The notes beneath the pieces were generated by a model, which did not search any database, was not told where the DNA came from, and saw only the letters and a program-made list of their open reading frames with translations. Shown piece by piece: positions 27,603-34,532 of a DNA stretch of 64,000 nt. This DNA comes from JAHBVH01 sp034432375 (GTDB taxonomy: Bacteria; Chloroflexota; Anaerolineae; Caldilineales; Caldilineaceae). The stretch spans positions 1 through 64,000 of the forward strand of contig DAOUCA010000047.1 in the NCBI GenBank assembly GCA_034432375.1, given 5' to 3'. The number at the start of each line of letters is the position of its first letter. Position 1 is the first letter of the stretch. The translations under genes and the position numbers were made by a program.

Positions 27603-28115
27603 ATGCACAACGCATTGCGTTCTAGAAAAAAGCAAACTCTTTATTGGACCAAAGCCTTGCATCTCTTTTATGCAGGGCTCTATGCGTTTGTGTTGCCCTT
27701 GATCTGCTGGGGGGCACAGGCGACCCCTGGCCATCCCCATGCCCGCGCCCACTTTGTTTTTATGGACCCACCGATTGTTGATCCCTCCCCGCATGCCCAT
27801 CTTGACCAGTCGACAAACCAAGTTGTGCATACCTTGGCGGAATGGCTTACAACCTACAGCGGCACGACAACCTGTAGCGTCCATCACGACGACACGACCC
27901 CAGAGCCGATTGATCTACCGCAAGCGCCTGCCGGGCGTTCTGTGCCCTCGCAGCTCGCTATCGCCACGCTACTGCCCCTAGGCATGAATGCTGCGCTCGT
28001 GCCCTGCAATGCCGATGGTGCCCAATTTTCTGTTTGGCTGGCCGATTCGCTGATGATTCCCTTCGCGCCACCAATTCCCACCCCACCACCGCGCCTTTCC
28101 TCTGCTTCTGTGTAA
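27603..28115 (+). CDS. Small His-rich membrane-anchored protein, unknown
   Basis: 170 residues, not recognised. One hydrophobic segment (residues 19-40, ALHLFYAGLYAFVLPLICWG) could be a signal or anchor; it is followed by His clusters (HPHARAHF, SPHAHLD, CSVHHDDTT), a second weak hydrophobic stretch (LAIATLLPLGMNAALVPC) and a Pro-rich end (PFAPPIPTPPPR). His content and position upstream of MbnP-like, MbnH-like and PCu(A)C genes suggest metal (copper) handling at the membrane. No Shine-Dalgarno at the ATG. A dyad TTGTG-N8-CACAA lies at 27526-27543 upstream. Coding status is moderately supported by length and codon use. Confidence 0.6.
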   Translation: MHNALRSRKKQTLYWTKALHLFYAGLYAFVLPLICWGAQATPGHPHARAHFVFMDPPIVDPSPHAHLDQSTNQVVHTLAEWLTTYSGTTTCSVHHDDTTPEPIDLPQAPAGRSVPSQLAIATLLPLGMNAALVPCNADGAQFSVWLADSLMIPFAPPIPTPPPRLSSASV

Positions 28116-28293
28116 AACCAAATAATCCATAACAGCTGAACGAATGGGGTTTCGTCCCATCGGGACGCTTAAATTTAGGGCAAAATACCTTTGCCTTTGC
28201 GATAATCTCCGGCTGTGCCGCCAATCGCCTGTACGAGCTTGTCCAGGTTGCTTTGTGTTGCGGCGCGCCTAACAACCTAGAGGAATTACGACG
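28116..28293. other. Intergenic with CGTCCCATCGGGACG repeat
   Basis: A dispersed repeat, CGTCCCATCGGGACGCTTAA then ATTTAGGG (28153-28180), with a self-complementary GTCCC/GGGAC core. Related copies are at 19831, 29243, 29482 and, inverted, 29733. Confidence 0.5.
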
Positions 28294-29214
28294 ATGAACA
28301 GAAGTACGCAACAGCTTTGGCTGCCACTCCTGCTGGTTATGCTCATCACGTTGATGGGCTGCCAGGCGCTTCAACCGCCACCGGCCACAGATAGCTCGAC
28401 CGCTTCAGAAACCAATCCTGCCAGTGAAGCCGTCGAAATTCGCTTTACCCTACAGGCTGGCGACCAAGAAGTAAGCTGTGCGCAACCAGCAACCGGCTTA
28501 GGTACCACCCAAAGCACGGCCCAGCTCAACGATCTCCGCTTCTATATCTCCAACCTCGCCCTGATCGACGGCAGCGGCAACGCCGTTCCCGTCACACTCG
28601 AACAGGATGGCCTTTGGCAAGTCGAAAGTACGGCGCTGCTCGACTTTGAAGATGGCAGCGCTGGCTGTACGGAAACCGGCAACCCGGATCTGAACACCAG
28701 TGTGCGCGGCACTGTGCTACCCGGCAACTATAGCGCCGTACGCTTTGATCTGGGCGTGCCCTTTGCCCTCAATCATCAAGATGTAACCGTGGCAGCCTCG
28801 CCGCTCAATGTGCCATCGATGTGGTGGAACTGGCAATTCGGTTATAAATTCGTGCGCATTGACATGAAGAGTGACGCCGCGGTGATGGATGGGGCCTGGT
28901 TGATCCACCTGGGCAGCACTGGCTGTGAGGCCGCCGATCAAGCCAAAGCGCCGGCCGAACCCTGTAGCCGCCCCAATCTCGCAACGATTCAACTCGACGG
29001 CTTTGACCCCGCCGCCAGTACGATTGTCGCCGATCTGGCTACCTTGCTTACCAATGTCAACCTAAGCGAATCGGTGCCCCAGCCGCCGGGCTGCATGTCC
29101 GGCCCCGATGATCCCGACTGCGCCGAGCTGTTGCCAGCTTTTGGTCTCGATATTGCCACTGGCGCATGTGTCGAAGCGGGTTGCCCGACGCAAACGTTCT
29201 TCCGTGTCGAATAA
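28294..29214 (+). CDS. MbnP-family copper-binding lipoprotein
   Basis: 306 residues with a lipoprotein signal (LLLVMLITLMGCQ, lipobox Cys at about residue 24), so it is exported and lipid-anchored. The body matches the MbnP/MXAN_0976 family: FYISNLALI, LLDFEDGSAGC, VLPGNYSAVRFDLGVPFALN and the hallmark MWWNWQFGYKFVRID. In methanotroph MbnP a conserved Trp is oxidised to kynurenine by the partner MbnH and helps bind copper; the Trp-rich segment here is compatible with that. Cys pairs (SCAQ, GCTETG, GCEAAD) may form disulfides. AGAGGA upstream of the ATG. The partner-type gene lies about 590 bases downstream. Confidence 0.88.
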   Translation: MNRSTQQLWLPLLLVMLITLMGCQALQPPPATDSSTASETNPASEAVEIRFTLQAGDQEVSCAQPATGLGTTQSTAQLNDLRFYISNLALIDGSGNAVPVTLEQDGLWQVESTALLDFEDGSAGCTETGNPDLNTSVRGTVLPGNYSAVRFDLGVPFALNHQDVTVAASPLNVPSMWWNWQFGYKFVRIDMKSDAAVMDGAWLIHLGSTGCEAADQAKAPAEPCSRPNLATIQLDGFDPAASTIVADLATLLTNVNLSESVPQPPGCMSGPDDPDCAELLPAFGLDIATGACVEAGCPTQTFFRVE

Positions 29215-29242
29215 TTTGCAAAATCAATTCTAGCGGGTTACA

Positions 29243-29272
29243 CGTCCCGTAGGGGCGGTTGAATTTAGGACC
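29243..29272. repeat. CGTCCCGTAGGGGCGGTTGAATTTAGG repeat
   Basis: First of two near copies in this gap; the second (29482-29504) keeps GGGGCGGTTGAATTTAGGAC. The 29215-29527 gap otherwise shows no gene. Confidence 0.6.
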
Positions 29273-29527
29273 CACTGGTATCAAGGGAAGGGATAAGGGC
29301 GGTAACCAACACTATAACGGATGAAGGAAGCAGCTGATTTTCCGCCGCGCGCCCTGAATCTTAGGGAAAACGCCGCTTGAATCGACAAGTTTGTAAAGAA
29401 ACAGCAATTTAATCGACGAAATCACAAATCCGTACTACCAAAATCCGCTGTAGTGTTCCTGAAATGCTTACCTTGATACACATGGGGCGGTTGAATTTAG
29501 GACCAAACGGGGTCATTATTAAACCTA

Positions 29528-29620
29528 AGGGCCTGTCCAGAAATAACTTGGAGAATTTTTCCGTACGGACACGGTACACCGTGTCCGTACAATTGACTAC
29601 TTTATTTCTGGACAGACCCT
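29528..29620. mobile_element. Nested-palindrome mini-element B
   Basis: 93 bp. Ends AGGGCCTGTCCAGAAATAA (29528-29546) and TTATTTCTGGACAGACCCT (29602-29620) differ at one position; the centre is GTACGGACACGG-TACA-CCGTGTCCGTAC (29563-29590). No coding capacity; MITE-like. Confidence 0.7.
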
Positions 29621-29621
29621 A

Positions 29622-29733
29622 TGGCCAAACCAAATAAATAATTGTCCACGAAGAAGCAGGAAGTTTTACGAAAAATTGCTTTTTCTTCGTGTGCCTTTGT
29701 GTATCTTCCTGGACAATTTAAATTTGGGAATAG
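29622..29733. repeat. CACGAAG-type repeat, copy 1
   Basis: TGGCCAAACCAAATAAATAATTGTCCACGAAG ... GGACAATTTAAATTTGGGAATAGCCTAAAT in shortened form: the same opening, CACGAAG units and closing AATTTAAATTT...GCCTAAAT recur at 31472-31587. It lies in the 5' flank of the peroxidase gene. Confidence 0.6.
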
Positions 29734-29802
29734 CCTAAATCGACCGTCCCGATGGGATGACAGACCGATGGTGATGATTTTATAAACCGTTAGGATATCG
29801 CT

Positions 29803-31470
29803 ATGAAGTTCCGAAAAATTGCGATTGGTGCCGCGTGGCTGGCCGGCATCACGCACCTTGTCGTGGCGCTGGGTTACTATCTCCATACTCCCGCTCAAGG
29901 GATCTGGCTGGCGGCGATAGGATTGTTACAGGTGGTTTGGGCGCTTGGTTATTGGCGACGTCCGGCCGGGTTGCGCCTGCTGGGGCAGAGCCTATTGGGG
30001 GGCATGATTGTCCTGTGGCTCTTAACCCTAACGATCAGCGCACCCTTTGGCGCGCACGTTTGGCCGCTGGATGGGGCACTCTATCTCACCAAAAGTGCTG
30101 AGCTCATTGGTTGGGTCGCACTGCTAGGGGAGGAATTCTCGCGTAGTCCGCACCCGCGGAGGAGAGGTCAGTGGTCAACGCTGGGATTGGTGCTGGCGAT
30201 TACGCTGAATGTTGGGATACTCAGCTGGATCGGCGGCACTGCGGTCGAGCCGATCTTCCCGCGGCTGGGCCACGCCTTTGGTCGTCACCCCTTGGATCCG
30301 CCCTTGCTCACGCTCTATGGATTGGTCACCAATGGCATCACCACCATCCGCGGCGTCCCGTCCAAGGCGGACTCGGCCGTTGCCTACCAATGGGATCTCC
30401 CCGCCGGCTTCCCGCTACCCCGCGTGCCGGATGAGAACCCGATGAGCGCGGCCAAGGTCGAGTTGGGCCGTTATCTCTTCTACGAACCGCAACTCTCGGG
30501 CAACGGCACCATGTCGTGCAGCAGTTGTCACATCCAAGCGCTGGCCTTTAGCGACGGCAAGGTAACCGCCCATGGCTCGACCGACCAAGCACTGCTGCGT
30601 AACAGCCAGGCGCTTGTAAACGTCGCCTACAATGCCACCCTCACCTGGGCCAATCCGGTGTTGACCGATGTCGAGAAGCAGGTGCTCATCCCGCTCTTTG
30701 GCGAGTTCCCCGTAGAGATGGGCATCACCGGCCACGAAGAACCGGTCCTGGCGCGCTTTCAGGCGGACGACGGCTATCAAGCGCGTTTTGCCACCGCCTT
30801 TCCTGAGCAAGCGGAGCCGATTAGCTACCACAACATCGTACAGGCGCTGGCCAGCTTTGTGCGTAGCCTAATCTCCGGCGATGCCCCCTATGACCGCTTT
30901 CTCGCGGGGGACAAGACGGCACTTTCGGCAGAGGCGAAAGCGGGGATGGAACTCTTCTTCTCGGAACGCTTTGAATGCCATCACTGCCATGTCGGTTTCA
31001 ACTTCACCACATCGACGGTACACCAGAGGAGCACCTTCAGCGCCGCCGTTTTTCAGAACAATGGTCTCTATAATCTGGACGGGCAAGGCACCTATCCACG
31101 CGGCAACCGTGGTCTCTATGAGATTACGGCCAAGGCAGAAGATATGGGCCGCTTTCGCCCGCCAACGCTGCGTAATATCGCGCTGACCGCGCCCTATATG
31201 CACGACGGCTCGATCGCTACGCTCGAAGCAGTCGTGCGCCATTATGCCGCCGGTGGGCGCTTAACCACCGCAGGTGAGTTTGCCGGCGATGGCCGGCGCA
31301 ATCCGCGGAAAAGCGCGCTGGTGCCCGGCTTTACCATCAGCGATTCAGAAGTGGCGGCCTTGGTCGCCTTTCTGGAAAGTTTGACGGACGAAACCTTTAT
31401 CACCGACTCGCGCTTTAGCGATCCTTTCCGCACGGCTGCCGACAGCGCAACCCTTGCCGTAAACAAGTAA
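29803..31470 (+). CDS. MbnH-like di-heme cytochrome c peroxidase with N-terminal membrane domain
   Basis: 555 residues. Residues 1-165 contain about five hydrophobic segments (AAWLAGITHLVVALGYY, GIWLAAIGLLQVVWALG, GGMIVLWLLTLTIS, ...). Residues 205-545 are a bacterial di-heme peroxidase domain with two c-heme sites, CSSCH (Cys239, Cys242, His243) and CHHCH (Cys392, Cys395, His396), plus PPTLRNIALTAPYMHDGS, the usual distal motif. MbnH/MauG-type enzymes make oxidative changes on partner proteins rather than only reducing peroxide. Being near an MbnP-like gene argues for an MbnH role, but the membrane fusion is unusual because MbnH is normally a soluble periplasmic protein. Start at 29803 with TAGGA upstream. 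Confidence 0.88.
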   Translation: MKFRKIAIGAAWLAGITHLVVALGYYLHTPAQGIWLAAIGLLQVVWALGYWRRPAGLRLLGQSLLGGMIVLWLLTLTISAPFGAHVWPLDGALYLTKSAELIGWVALLGEEFSRSPHPRRRGQWSTLGLVLAITLNVGILSWIGGTAVEPIFPRLGHAFGRHPLDPPLLTLYGLVTNGITTIRGVPSKADSAVAYQWDLPAGFPLPRVPDENPMSAAKVELGRYLFYEPQLSGNGTMSCSSCHIQALAFSDGKVTAHGSTDQALLRNSQALVNVAYNATLTWANPVLTDVEKQVLIPLFGEFPVEMGITGHEEPVLARFQADDGYQARFATAFPEQAEPISYHNIVQALASFVRSLISGDAPYDRFLAGDKTALSAEAKAGMELFFSERFECHHCHVGFNFTTSTVHQRSTFSAAVFQNNGLYNLDGQGTYPRGNRGLYEITAKAEDMGRFRPPTLRNIALTAPYMHDGSIATLEAVVRHYAAGGRLTTAGEFAGDGRRNPRKSALVPGFTISDSEVAALVAFLESLTDETFITDSRFSDPFRTAADSATLAVNK

Positions 31471-31471
31471 G

Positions 31472-31587
31472 GCCAAGCAAAGAAAATAATTATCCACGAA
31501 GTTGCACGAAGACACACGAAGAAAAGGCTTTCCCTTCGTGAAACTTTGTGTGTCTTCGTGGACAGTTTAAATTTTTCGTTGGCCTAA
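31472..31587. repeat. CACGAAG-type repeat, copy 2
   Basis: GGCCAAGCAAAGAAAATAAT, then CCACGAAGTTGCACGAAGAC ... GTCTTCGTGGAC and a closing TTGGCCTAAAT; GGCCAA and TTGGCC pair at the ends. It is the counterpart of 29622-29733 and lies before the PCu(A)C gene. Confidence 0.65.
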
Positions 31588-31611
31588 ATAAAAGCAATCA
31601 AGGAATAGATC

Positions 31612-32160
31612 ATGTCGAAAATCCTAAGAATACGCAGTTCTCTACTTATATGGCTCACCGGCGTATTGCTCACCGGCGTATTGTTCACCGGCTGTACATC
31701 GCAACAGCCAATGACTATGGCGTCGCCGACATCACACCCCACCCCGATCGCCGGCAAAATCACCGTGCTCGATCTCATGGCCCCGGTTGCTTCGGCTGGG
31801 ATGACCAATGGATCGGTCTATTTTACCCTCCAAAATGGCACCGACCATCCGGTGCATCTACAAGGGGCTACAGCTGCTGTGGCCGATGGGCTCTCCTTCC
31901 ATGAAACCGTCAACGACAACGGCGTCATGCGTATGATCGCGCAGCCGGACGGGTTCACCGTGGCGGCTGGTGAGAACCTTGTGCTGGAGCCGAGTGGTAA
32001 ACACCTGATGCTCGAAAATCTACAAGCGCCTTTGGTGGCGGGGGAGCAATTCACCCTCACCCTCACCTTTGCTGACGCCGATTCATTGACCTTAACCGTG
32101 CCTGTGATGGCGCATGGCGCAGCGCCGATGGATCATCTGAAGATGGATCATAGCAAATAG
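31612..32160 (+). CDS. PCu(A)C-type copper chaperone lipoprotein
   Basis: 182 residues. The lipoprotein signal is residues 1-29 (LLTGVLFTGCTS). The body is a DUF461/PCu(A)C beta-barrel with the Cu(I) ligands in the H-x(n)-M ... H-x-M pattern: FHETVNDNGVMRM and, later, GKHLML. These proteins carry copper outside the cytoplasmic membrane, typically to the CuA or CuB site of cytochrome oxidase. A His/Met-rich tail (MAHGAAPMDHLKMDHSK) adds more possible copper ligands. AAGGA precedes the ATG. It is downstream of the MbnP and MbnH-like genes, forming a plausible extracytoplasmic copper-handling group. Confidence 0.92.
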   Translation: MSKILRIRSSLLIWLTGVLLTGVLFTGCTSQQPMTMASPTSHPTPIAGKITVLDLMAPVASAGMTNGSVYFTLQNGTDHPVHLQGATAAVADGLSFHETVNDNGVMRMIAQPDGFTVAAGENLVLEPSGKHLMLENLQAPLVAGEQFTLTLTFADADSLTLTVPVMAHGAAPMDHLKMDHSK

Positions 32161-32224
32161 GAGCTGCCGGTGCACTTTACGCATTGCGACTATACCTAGT
32201 ACGTTTGATAATGGGGATTTTTAT

Positions 32225-32308
32225 CATATAACTCATGTTACGCAGTAAAGATGGCGGTCTCGAGTAGCATGGCACGTTTATGGGAAGATGCGCAACATGA
32301 GCATATAA
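32225..32308. repeat. Inverted-repeat element, CATGTTRCGCA ends
   Basis: ATATAACTCATGTTACGCA (left) pairs with the complement of TGCGCAACATGAGCATATAA (right), with one gap and one mismatch. It abuts the next palindromic element directly. Confidence 0.55.
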
Positions 32309-32383
32309 TTAGGACTTACGCAGAATGCTGGCTGAGTATCATGTTTTTCTGCGTATCGAAGCCAAGATCTGCGTAAGTCCTAA
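32309..32383. repeat. TTAGGACTTACGCAGA hairpin element
   Basis: 75 bp with perfect 16-bp terminal inverted repeats (32309-32324 and 32368-32383). The interior keeps GGCTGAG...ATCGAAGCC, a decayed version of the CTGAGCTTGTCGAAG core. A relative with the same AGGACTTACGCA start is at 47456-47517, and a weaker one at 62586-62661. Confidence 0.7.
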
Positions 32384-32437
32384 GTCAATATGTTGCCCCT
32401 AAATTCATAATCCATCGCAATCGAAAGGTAAATCCCA

Positions 32438-33712
32438 ATGACGCAGTCACCCACCCTCCACGCCGGCGTCGCCCAAATTGACATTACGCCGCCCCTCGGC
32501 CTCGATCTCACCGGCTATGTCGCCCGCGCCGGCGTGGCCAGTGGCGTCCATGCTCCCCTCTATGCCAAAGCGCTGGTGCTCGATAACGGCACAACTAGCG
32601 TGGCGCTGCTGACCGTTGATATTCTGGGCTTGCATCTTGCCACCGTGCAAGCCGCGCGCGCAGTCATTGCCGCGTCAACTGACATCCCTGCCGACCACAT
32701 CATGATCGCCTGTTCGCACAGCCATTCTGGCCCGGCGACCATGAGGCTGAACGGCTGTGGTGTGGTCGATCCGGCATATCTGGCCCATCTGCAAACGCAG
32801 TTGTGTGCGGTGGCGGTGGCGGCGTGGGGGGCACGGCAGCCGGCCCACATCGGGATTGGTCAGGGCGAGGTGCAAGCGGGGGTGCACAATCGGCGCACAC
32901 CCGGTGATGTGATCGATCCGGCGCTCGGCATCCTGCGCATTGATGACACGGACGGCAATCTGCTGGGGGTACTTCTCAACTATACCTGTCATCCCACCTG
33001 TGTCACCGGCGAAAACACCTTGCTCTCCGCTGAATATTGTGGACTGGCCGCTGCGCAAATTCAAGCGGCAACCGGTGCAGTGGTGCTCTGGACCACCGGT
33101 GCGATCGGCGATGTCGGGCCGGTGCGACGGGGCTGGGATGTGCTCACGGCGTTGGGCGAGGCGGTCGCCACCGAGGCGTTGCGCGTCTTACCGACAGTTA
33201 CGACGGCACCGTGTTTGCAATTGACCTCGGTCACTCAGACCCTAGCTTTACCCCTATCGTCCCTGCCCAGCGCAGAGGAACTTACGGCGTTTCTCGCTGC
33301 GCAACAGGCGAACTTGGCTGACCCGCAACAGATGCAACGCCCCTATCAACGGCAGATCACCGGTGCCATGATCGACTGGGCCACGATGACGCTGGCCCAA
33401 GTCACTGCGCCCAATCCTTCGACCACCGTTGCCACCGAACTCCAAGTAATCCGGATCGGTGATCTGGCATTGGTCAGCGCGCCGGGTGAACTGTTTGTCG
33501 AACTGGGGCTGGCAATCAAAGCGGGCGCTGCGGACGGCCATTGCTTTGTCTGCGGCTTTGGCAACGACAACATCGGCTATATCCCTGCCCGTCGCACCTA
33601 CCCCCACGGTGGCTATGAGATCGCCGACGCCTACAAATATTATGGGTATCCGGCAGTCCTCGCGCCGGAGGTGGGCGAATTGCTAGTGGCGACGGCGCAG
33701 AAATTGCTTTAG
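32438..33712 (+). CDS. Neutral/alkaline ceramidase-like hydrolase
   Basis: 424 residues of the family sharing the N-terminal domain of neutral/alkaline non-lysosomal ceramidase. VAQIDITPPLGLDLTGY at the start, then a zinc-site-like SHSHSGP (residues 88-94) and LNYTCHPTC (about 185) are the conserved signatures. It lacks the C-terminal domain of true ceramidases and has no signal peptide, so it is probably a cytoplasmic amidase or esterase of unknown substrate. AAAGG lies before the ATG. Monocistronic; no link to the copper genes upstream is evident. Confidence 0.85.
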   Translation: MTQSPTLHAGVAQIDITPPLGLDLTGYVARAGVASGVHAPLYAKALVLDNGTTSVALLTVDILGLHLATVQAARAVIAASTDIPADHIMIACSHSHSGPATMRLNGCGVVDPAYLAHLQTQLCAVAVAAWGARQPAHIGIGQGEVQAGVHNRRTPGDVIDPALGILRIDDTDGNLLGVLLNYTCHPTCVTGENTLLSAEYCGLAAAQIQAATGAVVLWTTGAIGDVGPVRRGWDVLTALGEAVATEALRVLPTVTTAPCLQLTSVTQTLALPLSSLPSAEELTAFLAAQQANLADPQQMQRPYQRQITGAMIDWATMTLAQVTAPNPSTTVATELQVIRIGDLALVSAPGELFVELGLAIKAGAADGHCFVCGFGNDNIGYIPARRTYPHGGYEIADAYKYYGYPAVLAPEVGELLVATAQKLL

Positions 33713-33880
33713 GGGTCAAGATGCCTGTCCGCTGGTGGTTCAACAGCGGTGCTGATCTACGTGCATTTAGCCAGGCAGACAGATCTGTTTTCGCCACTTT
33801 TCTGGTATACTACAGAGCAGGCTTGTCAGTCGACCTGAGTAAGATTACTTTGTATGATGAGCAAACAGAATTGTTGAGAA

Positions 33881-34117
33881 ATGGATATTAATTTTATGCT
33901 AGCACCAACCTTCGCAAATATTTTAGAACTGAGCGTTGCTGAGCGCATTCAACTAGTGGAAGATATTTGGGATAGCATCGTGGCGTCACCAGAGAGCCTC
34001 CCGGTGACGGAAGCACAGCGCCAAGAGCTTGATCGCCGTTTAGCTGCGTATCACAAAAGCCCAGAAGGAAATGCGCCTTGGACAGAAGCGAAACAACGTA
34101 TTCGGAGCCTGCGATGA
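33881..34117 (+). CDS. Addiction-module antitoxin (PF09720-like)
   Basis: 78 residues. ILELSVAERIQLVEDIWDSI and LPVTEAQRQELDRRLAAYHK are typical of the small acidic antitoxins paired with RelE/ParE toxins. The stop overlaps the start of the toxin gene in an ATGA, so translation is coupled. An internal ATG at 33896 is an alternative start. By family, it neutralises the toxin and represses its own operon. Confidence 0.9.
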   Translation: MDINFMLAPTFANILELSVAERIQLVEDIWDSIVASPESLPVTEAQRQELDRRLAAYHKSPEGNAPWTEAKQRIRSLR

Positions 34118-34410
34118 TCTATGAAGTACTGCTCCGCCCAGAGGCAGAAGCTGATATTGGAGAGGCCTATCAATGGTATGAAGAACAGGCAGAAGGACTT
34201 GGGGAAGAATTTTTACGCGCGGTGGATGCCTGTTTTTCATCTCTTCAGCGTACCCCAATGGCATGGCCAGCAACTTACAAAGATATGCGGCGATCACTGT
34301 TGCGCAAATTTCCCTACGGGATCTTTTATATAATCGAGGCCGACAGAGTGATGATCCTCGCTTGCTTTCATGCCCGCCGCGATCCAAAACAGTGGCAAGA
34401 TCGACGCTAA
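34114..34410 (+). CDS. RelE/ParE-family toxin
   Basis: 98 residues. IYEVLLRPEAEADIGEAYQWYEEQ at the N-terminus and FPYGIFYIIEADRVMILACFHARRDPKQW at the C-terminus are the RelE/ParE fold signatures. ParE-type members poison gyrase and RelE-type members cut mRNA on the ribosome; which applies is not visible. It is the downstream partner of the antitoxin and lies about 120 bases before the nSTAND gene, at the left edge of the island. Confidence 0.92.
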   Translation: MIYEVLLRPEAEADIGEAYQWYEEQAEGLGEEFLRAVDACFSSLQRTPMAWPATYKDMRRSLLRKFPYGIFYIIEADRVMILACFHARRDPKQWQDRR

Positions 34411-34449
34411 GCTAGGTTAATGCAATTGCCACGCTATTTCTAACGATTA

Positions 34450-34478
34450 TTGCTTGCAACAATTTTAGCTACTATAGT
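34450..34478 (+). promoter_or_regulatory. Predicted promoter of the nSTAND gene
   Basis: TTGCTT (34450-34455), 17-base spacer, TATAGT (34473-34478), about 55 bases before the ATG. Pattern match only. Confidence 0.45.
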
Positions 34479-34532
34479 GCAATTACCGTTAGCGGCCTAC
34501 TCCAGCAAGCAGACAAATGGTATCGTCACCCC

